Shown piece by piece: positions 1 to 11,500 of a stretch of DNA of 64,000 nucleotides. The DNA lies in contig CM060834.1 of NCBI GenBank assembly GCA_030762175.1, positions 66,941,501 through 67,005,500 on the forward strand. Direction: 5' to 3'. The notes beneath the pieces were generated by a model. The model saw only the letters and a list, made by a program, of their open reading frames with translations, was not told the DNA's origin and did no database searches. Origin of the DNA: Metallyticus violacea (Eukaryota; Arthropoda; Insecta; Mantodea; Metallyticidae). Within the stretch, counting starts at the first letter, position 1; the number at the start of each line of letters is the position of its first letter. The position numbers and the translations under genes were made by a program.

Positions 1-654
1 AAAGAAAAAAGTTTTTTTTCGAAGTTTGGAAACTTCGTTTGAATCACTTTTTTTTCCGTTCTTATTTGAGATAACTGGTTCTCTTTCATTATACTAGTTT
101 GATAGCGTCAGTAAAGCATATTATGCGCAAAGAATCTGGAAAAGAAAAAAAAATTTTTTCGAAGTTTGGAAACTTCGTTAGAATCACTTTTTTCCATTCT
201 TATTTGAGATAACTGGTTCTCTTTCATTATACTATCTTGATAGCCTCAGTAAAGCATATTATTCGCAAAGAATCTCGAAAAGAAAAAAGTTTTTTTTCGA
301 AGTTTGGAAACTTCTTTAGAATCACTTTTTTTCCGTTCCTATTTGAGATAACTGGTTCTCTTTCATTATACTAGTTTGATAGCCTCAGTAAAGCATATTA
401 TGCGCAAAGAATCTGGAAAAGAAAAAAAATTATTTTCGAAGTTTGGAAACTTCGTTAGAATCACATTTTTCCGTTCTTAATTGAGATAACTGGTTCTCTT
501 TCATTATACTAGTTTGATAGCCTCAGTAAAGCATATTATGCGCAAAGAATCTCGAAAAGAAAAAAGTTTTTTTTTGAAGTTTAGAAACTTCGTTAGAATC
601 ACTTTTTTTCCGTTCTTATTTGAGATAACTGGTTCTCTTTCATTATACTAGTTT

Positions 655-791
655 GATAGGCTCAGTAAAGCATATTATGCGCAAAGAATCTCGAAAAGAA
701 AACAAATTTTTTCGAAGTTTGGAATCGTCGTTTGAATCACTTTTTTCCGTTCTTATTTGAGATTACTGGTTCTCTTTCATTATACTAGTTT
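655..791 (+). repeat. Monomer class with interrupted A-tract (GAAAACAAAT)
   Basis: This class combines three linked changes: GATAGGCTCAG at the start, a C inside the A-tract (GAAAACAAAT), and GGAATCGTCG in place of the right dyad arm. I find it at about 0.70, 16.9, 23.4, 27.2, 32.2, 37.3, 40.3, 45.9, 54.3 and 63.7 kb. It is always preceded by a monomer with a TTTTTTTGAAG or TTCTTTTTTGAAG type tract. Its low frequency makes it a good marker for aligning the large duplicated units. Confidence 0.85.
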
Positions 792-2318
792 GATAGCCTC
801 AGAAAAGCATATTATGCGCAAAGAATCTCGAAAAGAAAAAAAATTTTTTTCGAAGTTTGGAAACTTCGTTAGAATCACTTTTTTTCCGTTCTTATTTGAG
901 ATAACTGGTTCTCTTTCATTATACTAGTTTGATAGCCTCAGTAAAGCATATTATGCGCAAAGAATCTCGAAAAGAAAAAAATTTTTTTTCGAAGTTTGGA
1001 AACGTCGTTTGAATCACTTTTTTCCGTTCTTATTTGAGATTACTGGTTCTCTTTCATTATAGTAGTTTGATAGCCTCAGAAAAGCATATTATGCACAAAG
1101 AATGTCGAAAAGAAAAAAAATTATTTTCGAAGTTTGGACACTTCGTTAGAATCACTTTTTTCCGATCTTATTTGAAATAACTGATTCTCTTTCATTATAC
1201 TAGTTTGATAGCCTCAGCAAAGCATATTATGCGCAAAGAATCTCGAAAAGAAAAAAATTTTTTTCGAAGTTTGGAAACTTCGTTAGAATCACTTTTTTTC
1301 CGTTTTTATTTGAGATAACTGGTTCTCTTTCATTATACTAGTTTGATAGCCTCAGCAAAGAATATTATGCGCAAAGAATCTCGAAAAGAAAAAAAATTTT
1401 TTTCGAAGTTTGGAAACTTCGTTAGAATCACTTTTTTTCCGCTCTTATTTGAGATAACTGGTTCTCTTTCATTATACTAGTTTGATAGGCTCAGTAAAGC
1501 ATATTATGCGCAAAGAATCTCGAAGAGAAAAAAAAAATATTTTTTCGAAGTTTGGAAACGTCGTTTGAATCACTTTTTTCCGTTCTTATTTGAGATTACT
1601 GGTTCTCTTTCATTATAGTAGTTTGATAGCCTCAGAAAAGCATATTATGCACAAAGAATCACGAAAAGAAAAAAAAAATTTTTCGAAGTTTGGAAACTTC
1701 GTTAGAATCACTTTTTTTCCGTTTTTATTTGAGATAACTGGTTCTCTTTCATTATACTAGTTTGATAGCCTCAGAAAAGCATATTATGCGCAAAGAATCT
1801 CGAAAACAAAAAAGTTTTTTTTCGAAGTTTGGAAACTTCGTTAGAATCACTTTTTTTCCGTTCTTATTTGAGAACACTGGTTCTCTTTCATTATACTAGT
1901 TTGATAGGCTCAGTAAAGCATATTATGCGCAAAGAATCTCGAAAAGAAAAAAATTTTTTTTCGAAGTTTGGAAACTTTGTTTGAATGACTTTTTTTCCGT
2001 TCTTATTTGAGATAACTGGTTCTCTTTCATTATACTAGTTTGATAGCCTCAGTAAAGCATATTATGCGCAAAGAATCTGGAAAAGAAAAAAAATTATTTT
2101 CGAAGTTTGGAAACTTCGTTAGAATTAATTTTTTCCGTTCTTAATTGAGATAACTGGTTCTCTTTCATTATACTAGTTTGATAGCCTCAGTAAAGCATAT
2201 TATGCGCAAAGAATCTCGAAAAGAAAAAAGTTTTTTTTTGAAGTTTGGAAACTTCGTTAGAATCACTTTTTTTCCGTTCTTATTTGAGATAACTGGTTCT
2301 CTTTCATTATACTAGTTT

Positions 2319-2872
2319 GATAGGCTCAGTAAAGCATATTATGCGCAAAGAATCTCGAAAAGAAAAAAATTTTTTTTCGAAGTTTGGAAACGTCGTTTGA
2401 ATCACTTTTTTCCGTTCTTATTTGAGATTACTGGTTCTCTTTCATTATAGTAGTTTGATTGCCTCAGAAAAGCATATTATCCACAAAGAATCTCGAAAAG
2501 AAAAAAAATTTTTTTCGAAGTTTGGACACTTCGTTAGAATCACTTTTTTTCCGATCTTATTTGAAATAACTGATTCTCTTTCATTATACTAGTTTGATAG
2601 GCTCAGTAAAGCATATTATGCGCAAAGAATCTCGAAAAGAAAAAAATTTTTTTTCGAAGTTTGGAAACGTCGTTTGAATCACTTTTTTCCGTTCTTATTT
2701 GAGATTACTGGTTCTCTTTCATTATAGTAGTTTGATTGCCTCAGAAAAGCATATTATGCACAAAGAATCTCGAAAAGAAAAAAAATTTTTTTCGAAGTTT
2801 GGACACTTCGTTAGAATCACTTTTTTTCCGATCTTATTTGAAATAACTGATTCTCTTTCATTATACTAGTTT
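2319..2872 (+). repeat. Two-monomer (277-bp) tandem duplication
   Basis: Positions 2,319 to 2,595 and 2,596 to 2,872 are two near-identical 277-base dimers. Each begins GATAGGCTCAG, contains GTTTGATTGCCTCAG, and ends with the GGACACTTCG and GAAATAACTGATT monomer. The first copy has a private change, TTATCCACAAAG in place of TTATGCACAAAG. The same doubled dimer occurs at 17,972 to 18,525 and 28,227 to 28,780. The cognate site at 55,798 to 56,074 has a single dimer. Confidence 0.9.
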
Positions 2873-3720
2873 GATAGCCTCAGCAAAGCATATTATGCGC
2901 AAAGAATCTCGAAAAGAAAAAAAATTTTTTCGAAGTTTGGAAACTTCGTTAGAATCACTTTTTTTCTGTTCTTATTTGAGATAACTGGTTCTCTTTCATT
3001 ATACTAGTTTGATAGCCTCAGCAAAGAATATTATGCGCAAAGAATCTCGAAAAGAAAAAAAATTTTTTTCGAAGTTTGGAAACTTCGTTAGAATCACTTT
3101 TTTTCCGTTCTTATTTGAGATAACTGGTTCTCTTTCATTATACTACTTTGATAGGCTCAGTAAAGCATATTATGCGCAAAGAATCTCGAAGAGAAAAAAA
3201 AAAATATTTTTTCGAAGTTTGGAAACTTCGTTTGAATCACTTTTTTTCCGTTCTTATTTGAGATAACTTGTTCTCTTTCATTATACTAGTTTGATAGGCT
3301 CAGTAAAGCATATTATGCGCAAAGAATCTCGAAGAGAAAAAAAATTTTTTCGAAGTTTGGAATCGTCGTTTGAATCACTTTTTTCCGTTCTTATTTGAGA
3401 TTACTGGTTCTCTTTCATTATACTAGTTTGATAGCCTCAGCAAAGCATATTATGCGCAAAGAACCTCGAAAAAAAAAAAATTTTTTTCGAAGTTTGGAAA
3501 CTTCGTTAGAATCACTTTTTTCCGTTCTTATTTGAGATTACTGGTTCTCTTTCATTATAGTAGTTTGACAGCCTCAGAAAAGCATATTATGCACAAAGAA
3601 TCTCGAAAAGAAAAAAAATTTTTTTCGAAGTTTGGACACTTCGTTAGAATCACTTTTTTTCCGATCTTATTTGAGATAACTGGTTCTCTTTCATTATACT
3701 AGTTTGATAGCCTCAGCAAA

Positions 3721-3731
3721 GCATATTATGC
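3721..3731. repeat. 11-bp dyad GCATATTATGC in the monomer
   Basis: Five-base arms GCATA and TATGC flank a single T. The right arm overlaps a TGCGCA palindrome. Most monomers keep it. Exceptions are the GCACAAAG class (right end intact, following palindrome lost), monomers starting with AAAGAATATT (left arm lost), and a class near 42 to 62 kb with CATATAATGCGCTAAG (spacing changed). Confidence 0.8.
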
Positions 3732-3749
3732 GCAAAGAATCTCGAAAAG

Positions 3750-3764
3750 AAAAAAAATTTTTTT
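3750..3764. repeat. A8T7 tract, one per monomer
   Basis: A run of eight A followed directly by seven T is self-complementary and stiff, and occurs once per monomer just before the 18-base dyad. Its length and phase vary most of all monomer parts: forms with A6GT8, A7TTATTTT, A11TAT6 and A4CA3T6 mark distinct classes. Homopolymer slippage here accounts for much of the 137 to 142 base range in monomer length. Confidence 0.85.
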
Positions 3765-3782
3765 CGAAGTTTGGAAACTTCG
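3765..3782. repeat. Perfect 18-bp inverted repeat in the monomer
   Basis: Arms CGAAGTTT and AAACTTCG are exact reverse complements around a central GG. The same element is present, intact or with one or two changes, in nearly every monomer. The left arm is mostly constant, while the right arm carries changes that define monomer classes: AAACGTCG, AATCGTCG, ACACTTCG, AAACTTTG, AACCTTCG and AAACTTCT. Such a dyad could extrude as a hairpin or bind a dimeric protein. Both are inferences; the sequence shows only the symmetry. Confidence 0.9.
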
Positions 3783-4099
3783 TTAGAATCACTTTTTTTC
3801 CGTTCTTATTTGAGATAACTGGTTCTCTTTCATTATACTAGTTTGATAGCCTCAGCAAAGCATATTATGCGCAAAGAATCTCGAAAAGAAAAAAAAATTT
3901 TTTCGAAGGTTGGAAACTTCGTTAGAATCACTTTTTTTCCGTTCTTATTTGAGATAACTGGTTCTCTTTCATTATACTAGTTTGATAGCCTCAGTAAAGC
4001 ATATTATGCGCAAAGAATCTGGAAAAGAAAAAAATTATTTTCGAAGTTTGGAAACTTCGTTAGAATCACTTTTTTTCCGTTCTTATTTGAGATAACTGG

Positions 4100-7000
4100 T
4101 TCTCTTTCATTATACTAGTTTGATAGCCTCAGTAAAGCATATTATGCGCAAAGAATCTCGAAAAGAAAAAAGTTTTTTTTTGAAGTTTGGAAACTTCGTT
4201 TGAATCACTTTTTTTCCGTTCTTATTTGAGATAACTGGTTCTCTTTCATTATACTAGTTTGATAGGCTCAGTAAAGCATATTATGCGCAAAGAATCTCGA
4301 AAAGAAAAAAAATTTTTTCGAAGTTTGGAATCGTCGTTTGAATCACTTTTTTCCGTTCTTATTTGAGATTACTGGTTCTCTTTCATTATACTAGTTTGAT
4401 AGCCTCAGCAAAGCATATTATGCGCAAAGAATCTCGAAAAGAAAAAAATTTTTTTCGAAGTTTGGAAACTTCGTTAGAATCACTTTTTTTCCGTTCTTAT
4501 TTGAGATAACTGGTTCTCTTTCATTATAGTAGAATGATAGCCTCAGAAAAGCATATTATGCACAAAGAATATCGAAAAGAAAAAAAATTTTTTTGGAAGT
4601 TTGGAAACTTCGTTAGAATCACCTTTATTCCGTTCTTATTTGAGATAACTGGTTCTCTTTCATTATACTAGTTTGATAGCCTCAGCAAAGCATATTATGC
4701 ATAAAGAATCTCGAAAAGAAAAAAATTTTTTTCGAAGTTTGAAAACCTTGTTTTAATCACTTTTTTCCGTTCTTATTTGAGATTACTGGTTCTCTTTCAT
4801 TATAGTAGTTTGATAGCCTCAGAAAAGCATATTATGCGCAAAGAATCTCGAAAAGAAAAAAATTTTTTTTCGAAGTTTGGACACTTCGTTAGAATCACTT
4901 TTTTTCCGATCTTATTTGAGATAACTGGTTCTCTTTCATTATACTAGTTTGATAGCCTCAGCAAAGCATATTATGCGCAAAGAATCTCGAAAAGAAAAAA
5001 AATTTTTTTCGAAGTTTGGAAACTTCGTTAGAATCACTTTTTTTCCGTTCTTATTTGAGATAACTGGTTCTCTTTCATTATACTAGTTTGATAGCCTCAG
5101 CAAAGCATATTATGCGCAAAGAATCTCGAAAAGAAAAAAAATTTTTTTCGAAGTTTGGAAACTTGGTTAGAATCACTTTTTTTCCGTTCTTATTTGAGAT
5201 AACTGGTTCTCTTTCATTATACTAGTTTGATAGCCTCAGTAAAGCATATTATGCGCAAAGAATCTGGAAAAGAAAAAAAATTATTTTCGAAGTTTGGAAA
5301 CTTCGTTAGAATCACTTTTTTTCCGTTCTTAATTGAGATAACTGGTTCTCTTTCATTATACTAGTTTGATAGCCTCAGTAAAGCATATTATGCGCAAAGA
5401 ATCTCGAAAAGAAAAACGTTTTTTTTTGGAGTTTGGAAACTTCGTATGAATCACTTTTTTTCCGTTCTTATTTGAGATAACTGGTTCTCTTTCATTATAC
5501 TAGTTTGATAGGCTCAGTAAAGCATATTATGCGCAAAGAATCTCGAAGAGAAAAAAATTTTTTTCGAAGTTTGGAATCGTCGTTTGAATCACTTTTTTCC
5601 GTTCTTATTTGAGATTACTGGTTCTCTTTCATTATACCAGTTTGATAGCCTCAGCAAAGCATATTATGCGCAAAGAATCTCGAAAAGAAAAAAAAATTTT
5701 TTCGAAGTTTGGAAACTTCGTTAGAATCACTTTTTTCCGTTCTTATTTGAGATTACTGGTTCTCTTTCATTATAGTAGTTTGACAGCATCAGAAAAGCAT
5801 ATTATGCACAAAGAATCTCGAAAAGAAAAAAAAATTTTTTCGAAGTTTGGACACTTCGTTAGAATCACTTTTTTTCCGATCTTATTTGAGATAACTGGTT
5901 CTCTTTCATTATACTAGTTTGATAGCCTCAGCAAAGCATATTATGCGCAAAGAATCTCGAAAAGAAAAAAAATTTTTTTCGAAGTTTGGAAACTTCGTTA
6001 GAATCACTTTTTTTCCGTTCTTATTTGAGATAACTGGTTCTCTTTCATTATACTAGTTTGATAGCCTCAGCAAAGCATATTATGCGCAAAGAATCTCGAA
6101 AAGAAAAAAAATTTTTTTCGAAGTTTGGAAACTTCGTTAGAATCACTTTTTTTCCGTTCTTATTTGAGATAACTGGTTCTCTTTCATTATACTAGTTTGA
6201 TAGCCTCAGTAAAGCACATTATGCTCAAAGAATCTCGAAAAGAAAAAAAATTTTTTTCGAAGTTTGGAAACGTCGTTTGAATCACTTTTTTCCGTTCTTA
6301 TTTGAGATTACTGCTTCTCTTTCATTATAGTAGTTTGATAGCCTCAGAAAAGCATATTATGCTCAAAGAATCTCGAAAAGAAAAAAAATTTTTTTCGAAG
6401 TTTGGAAACGTCGTTTGAATCACTTTTTCCCGTTCTTATTTGAGATTACTGGTTCTCTTTCATTATAGTAGAATGATAGCCTCAGAAAAGCATATTATGC
6501 ACAAAGAATATCGAAAAGAAAAAAAATTTTTTTGGAAGTTTGGAAACTTCGTTAGAATCACTTTTATTCCGTTCTTATTTGAGATAACTGGTTCTCTTTC
6601 ATTATACTAGTTTGATAGCCTCAGCAAAGCATATTATGCATAAAGAATCTCGAAAAGAAAAAAGTTTTCTTTCGAAGTTTGGAAACTTCGTTAGAATCAC
6701 TTTTTTTCCGTTCTTATTTGAGATAACTGGTTCTCTTTCATTAATCTAGTTTGATAGCCTCAGTAAAGCATATTATGCGCAAAGAATCTCGAAAAGAAAA
6801 AAAATTTTTTTCGAAGTTTGAAAACCTTGTTTTAATCACTTTTTTCCGTTCTTATTTGAGATTACTGGTTCTCTTTCATTATAGTAGTTTGATAGCCTCA
6901 GAAAAGCATATTATGCGCAAAGAATCTCGAAAAGAAAAAAATTTTTTTCGAAGTTTGGACACTTCGTTAGAATCACTTTTTTTCCGATCTTATTTGAGAT

Positions 7001-7838
7001 AACTGGTTCTCTTTCATTATACTAGTTTGATAGCCTCAGCAAAGCATATTATGCGCAAAGAATCTCGAAAAGAAAAAAAATTTTTTTCGAAGTTTGGAAA
7101 CTTCGTTAGAATCACTTTTTTTCCGTTCTTATTTGAGATAACTGGTTCTCTTTCATTATACTAGTTTGATAGCCTCAGCAAAGCATATTATGCGCAAAGA
7201 ATCTCGAAAAGAAAAAAAATTTTTTTCGAAGTTTGGAAACTTCGTTAGAATCACTTTTTTTCCGTTCTTATTTGAGATAACTGGTTCTCTTTCATTATAC
7301 TAGTTTGATAGCCTCAGTAAAGCATATTATGCGCAAAGAATCTCGAAAAGAAAAAAGTTTTTTTTTTGAAGTTTGGAAACTTCGTTTGAATCACTTTTTT
7401 TCCGTTCTTATTTGAGATAACTGGTTCTCTTTCATTATACTAGTTTGATAGGCTCAGTAAAGCATATTATGCGCAAAGAATCTCGAAGAGAAAAAAAATT
7501 TTTTCGAAGTTTGGAATCGTCGTTTGAATCACTTTTTTCCGTTCTTATTTGAGATTACTGGTTCTCTTTCATTATACTAGTTTGATAGCCTCAGCAAAGC
7601 ATATTATGCGCAAAGAATCTCGAAAAAAAAAAATGTTTTTCGAAGTTTGGAAACTTCGTTAGAATCACGTTTTTCCGTTCTTATTTGAGATTACTGGTTC
7701 TCTTTCATTATAGTAGTTTGACAGCCTCAGAAAAGCATATTATGCACAAAGAATCTCGAAAAGAAAAAAAATTTTTTTCGAAGTTTGGACACTTCGTTAG
7801 AATCACTTTTTTTCCGATCTTATTTGAGAATACTGGTT
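4100..7838 (+). repeat. Duplicated unit B1 (~3.74 kb, 27 monomers)
   Basis: Rare variants here recur to the right. GTAGAATGATAG at about 4,528 recurs at 8,265, and the ATACCAGTTTGATAG form near 5,635 recurs near 9,372, both at an offset of 3,737 (27 monomers). From about 6,208 onward the offset becomes 3,320 (24 monomers): AAAGCACATTATGCTC at 6,211 recurs at 9,531, and AAAAATGTTTTTCG at about 7,630 recurs at 10,950. B1 therefore contains three monomers (about 5,790 to 6,207) that B2 lacks. B1 and B2 abut, as expected for a tandem duplication. Confidence 0.85.
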
Positions 7839-10800
7839 CTCTTTCATTATACTAGTTTGATAGCCTCAGTAAAGCATATTATGCGCAAAGAATCTCGAAA
7901 AGAAAAAAGTTTTTTTTTGAAGTTTGGAAACTTCGTTTGAATCACTTTTTTTCCGTTCTTATTTGAGATAACTCGTTCTCTTTCATTATACTAGTTTGAT
8001 AGGCTCAGTAAAGCATATTATGCGCAAAGAATCTCGAAAAGAAAAAAAATTTTTTCGAAGTTTGGAATCGTCGTTTGAATCACTTTTTTCCGTTCTTATT
8101 TGAGATTACTGGTTCTCTTTCATTATACTAGTTTGATAGCCTCAGCAAAGCATATTATGCGCAAAGAATCTCGAAAAGAAAAAAATTTTTTTCGAAGTTT
8201 GGAAACTTCGTTAGAATCACTTTTTTTCCGTTCTTATTTGAGATAACTGGTTCTCTTTCATTATAGTAGAATGATAGCCTCAGAAAAGCATATTATGCAC
8301 AAAGAATATCGAAAAGAAAAAAAATTTTTTTGGAAGTTTGGAAACTTCGTTAGAATCACCTTTATTCCGTTCTTATTTGAGATAACTGGTTCTCTTTCAT
8401 TATACTAGTTTGATAGCCTCAGCAAAGCATATTATGCATAAAGAATCTCGAAAAGAAAAAAATTTTTTTCGAAGTTTGAAAACCTTGTTTTAATCACTTT
8501 TTTCCGTTCTTATTTGAGATTACTGGTTCTCTTTCATTATAGTAGTTTGATAGCCTCAGAAAAGCATATTATGCGCAAAGAATCTCGAAAAGAAAAAAAT
8601 TTTTTTTCGAAGTTTGGACACTTCGTTAGAATCACTTTTTTTCCGATCTTATTTGAGATAACTGGTTCTCTTTCATTATACTAGTTTGATAGCCTCAGCA
8701 AAGCATATTATGCGCAAAGAATCTCGAAAAGAAAAAAAATTTTTTTCGAAGTTTGGAAACTTCGTTAGAATCACTTTTTTTCCGTTCTTATTTGAGATAA
8801 CTGGTTCTCTTTCATTATACTAGTTTGATAGCCTCAGCAAAGCATATTATGCGCAAAGAATCTCGAAAAGAAAAAAAATTTTTTTCGAAGTTTGGAAACT
8901 TGGTTAGAATCACTTTTTTTCCGTTCTTATTTGAGATAACTGGTTCTCTTTCATTATACTAGTTTGATAGCCTCAGTAAAGCATATTATGCGCAAAGAAT
9001 CTGGAAAAGAAAAAAAATTATTTTCGAAGTTTGGAAACTTCGTTAGAATCACTTTTTTTCCGTTCTTAATTGAGATAACTGGTTCTCTTTCATTATACTA
9101 GTTTGATAGCCTCAGTAAAGCATATTATGCGCAAAGAATCTCGAAAAGAAAAACGTTTTTTTTTGGAGTTTGGAAACTTCGTATGAATCACTTTTTTTCC
9201 GTTCTTATTTGAGATAACTGGTTCTCTTTCATTATACTAGTTTGATAGGCTCAGTAAAGCATATTATGCGCAAAGAATCTCGAAGAGAAAAAAATTTTTT
9301 TCGAAGTTTGGAATCGTCGTTTGAATCACTTTTTTCCGTTCTTATTTGAGATTACTGGTTCTCTTTCATTATACCAGTTTGATAGCCTCAGCAAAGCATA
9401 TTATGCGCAAAGAATCTCGAAAAGAAAAAAAAATTTTTTCGAAGTTTGGAAACTTCGTTAGAATCACTTTTTTCCGTTCTTATTTGAGATTACTGGTTCT
9501 CTTTCATTATAGTAGTTTGACAGCATCAGTAAAGCACATTATGCTCAAAGAATCTCGAAAAGAAAAAAAATTTTTTTCGAAGTTTGGAAACGTCGTTTGA
9601 ATCACTTTTTTCCGTTCTTATTTGAGATTACTGCTTCTCTTTCATTATAGTAGTTTGATAGCCTCAGAAAAGCATATTATGCTCAAAGAATCTCGAAAAG
9701 AAAAAAAATTTTTTTCGAAGTTTGGAAACGTCGTTTGAATCACTTTTTCCCGTTCTTATTTGAGATTACTGGTTCTCTTTCATTATAGTAGAATGATAGC
9801 CTCAGAAAAGCATATTATGCACAAAGAATATCGAAAAGAAAAAAAATTTTTTTGGAAGTTTGGAAACTTCGTTAGAATCACTTTTATTCCGTTCTTATTT
9901 GAGATAACTGGTTCTCTTTCATTATACTAGTTTGATAGCCTCAGCAAAGCATATTATGCATAAAGAATCTCGAAAAGAAAAAAGTTTTCTTTCGAAGTTT
10001 GGAAACTTCGTTAGAATCACTTTTTTTCCGTTCTTATTTGAGATAACTGGTTCTCTTTCATTAATCTAGTTTGATAGCCTCAGTAAAGCATATTATGCGC
10101 AAAGAATCTCGAAAAGAAAAAAAATTTTTTTCGAAGTTTGAAAACCTTGTTTTAATCACTTTTTTCCGTTCTTATTTGAGATTACTGGTTCTCTTTCATT
10201 ATAGTAGTTTGATAGCCTCAGAAAAGCATATTATGCGCAAAGAATCTCGAAAAGAAAAAAATTTTTTTCGAAGTTTGGACACTTCGTTAGAATCACTTTT
10301 TTTCCGATCTTATTTGAGATAACTGGTTCTCTTTCATTATACTAGTTTGATAGCCTCAGCAAAGCATATTATGCGCAAAGAATCTCGAAAAGAAAAAAAA
10401 TTTTTTTCGAAGTTTGGAAACTTCGTTAGAATCACTTTTTTTCCGTTCTTATTTGAGATAACTGGTTCTCTTTCATTATACTAGTTTGATAGCCTCAGCA
10501 AAGCATATTATGCGCAAAGAATCTCGAAAAGAAAAAAAATTTTTTTCGAAGTTTGGAAACTTCGTTAGAATCACTTTTTTTCCGTTCTTATTTGAGATAA
10601 CTGGTTCTCTTTCATTATACTAGTTTGATAGCCTCAGTAAAGCATATTATGCGCAAAGAATCTCGAAAAGAAAAAAGTTTTTTTTTTGAAGTTTGGAAAC
10701 TTCGTTTGAATCACTTTTTTTCCGTTCTTATTTGAGATAACTGGTTCTCTTTCATTATACTAGTTTGATAGGCTCAGTAAAGCATATTATGCGCAAAGAA

Positions 10801-11158
10801 TCTCGAAGAGAAAAAAAATTTTTTCGAAGTTTGGAATCGTCGTTTGAATCACTTTTTTCCGTTCTTATTTGAGATTACTGGTTCTCTTTCATTATACTAG
10901 TTTGATAGCCTCAGCAAAGCATATTATGCGCAAAGAATCTCGAAAAAAAAAAATGTTTTTCGAAGTTTGGAAACTTCGTTAGAATCACGTTTTTCCGTTC
11001 TTATTTGAGATTACTGGTTCTCTTTCATTATAGTAGTTTGACAGCCTCAGAAAAGCATATTATGCACAAAGAATCTCGAAAAGAAAAAAAATTTTTTTCG
11101 AAGTTTGGACACTTCGTTAGAATCACTTTTTTTCCGATCTTATTTGAGAATACTGGTT
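7839..11158 (+). repeat. Duplicated unit B2 (~3.32 kb, 24 monomers)
   Basis: This is the second copy of unit B. Both copies end with the unusual GAGAATACTGG (about 7,827 and 11,147). The internal three-monomer deletion lies at about 9,527, where TTTGACAGCATCAG runs directly into TAAAGCACATTATG. In B1 those two strings are 417 bases apart. The shared ATTAATCTAG near 6,743 and 10,063 confirms the pairing downstream of the deletion. Confidence 0.85.
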
Positions 11159-11500
11159 CTCTTTCATTATACTAGTTTGATAGCCTCAGCAAAGCATATT
11201 ATGCGCAAAAAATCTCGAAAAGAAAAAAAATTTTTTTCGAAGTTTGGAAACTTCGTTAGAATCACTTTTTTTCCGTTCTTATTTGAGATAACTCGTTCTC
11301 TTTCATTATACTAGTTTGATAGCCTCAGCAAAGCATATTATGCGCAAAGAATCTCGAAAAGAAAAAAAATTTTTTTCGAAGTTTGGAAACTTCGTTAGAA
11401 TCACTTTTTTTCCGTTCTTATTTGAGATAACTGGTTCTCTTTCATTATACTAGTTTGATAGCCTCAGTAAAGCATATTATGCGCAAAGAATCTGGAAAAG
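11159..11500 (+). repeat. Bridge of ordinary monomers between units B2 and A1
   Basis: About two and a half monomers continue the array with no break. A private change, GCGCAAAAAATCTCG, lies near 11,202. No gene or non-satellite sequence is present. Confidence 0.7.

Larger units (their letters stand above)
3706..3844 (+). repeat. Representative near-consensus satellite monomer (139 bp)
   Basis: This copy is close to the majority sequence and serves as a reference. In order it holds: the landmark GATAGCCTCAG (1 to 11); the dyad GCATATTATGC (16 to 26); a TGCGCA palindrome overlapping it (24 to 29); an A8T7 tract (45 to 59); a TTCGAA palindrome (58 to 63); the 18-base inverted repeat (60 to 77); a run of seven T (88 to 94); the stretch TTGAGATAACTGG (105 to 117); a pyrimidine-rich segment; and ACTAGT (132 to 137). 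The unit boundary is arbitrary, since a tandem array has no intrinsic start. At about 138.5 bases the unit is slightly shorter than the DNA wrapped by a canonical nucleosome core. Confidence 0.95.
1..4100 (+). repeat. Left segment, rearranged relative of 16.2-19.5 kb
   Basis: The segment shares rare variants with 16.2 to 19.5 kb. ATTATTCGCAAAG near 250 matches 16,455, and the GAAAACAAAT monomer at 701 matches 16,908, both at an offset of 16,207 (117 monomers). The AATCACG variant at 1,657 matches 17,031 at an offset of 15,374 (111 monomers). GAATTAATTTTTT at about 2,121 matches 17,774 at 15,653 (113 monomers). GAAGGTTGG near 3,905 matches 19,280 at 15,375. The offset changes by whole monomers, so the two segments differ by block insertions or deletions of six and two monomers. 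The left end is cut by the window. Confidence 0.75.

Noticed and set aside
3009..3266. Open reading frame of 85 codons, and similar ones at 5609-5917, 6751-7002, 10071-10322, 15472-15747, 25728-26003 and elsewhere
   Set aside because: They are satellite read in frame. A 138-base monomer is a multiple of three, so a frame can pass through two monomers before the TAG in ACTAGT. The starts I checked are TTG rather than ATG, the peptides are low-complexity repeats of one monomer, and the frame is lost wherever the A/T tract changes length.
3765..3790. Heat-shock element (GAAACTTC with a nearby GAA)
   Set aside because: Only two GAA/TTC units have the right two-base spacing. The other GAA triplets are out of the five-base register, and at least three units are normally needed.
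3777..3795. CENP-B box-like sequence TTCGTTAGAATCAC
   Set aside because: It keeps TTCG, the central A and one C of the box but lacks the CGGG core, so the match is too weak to call.
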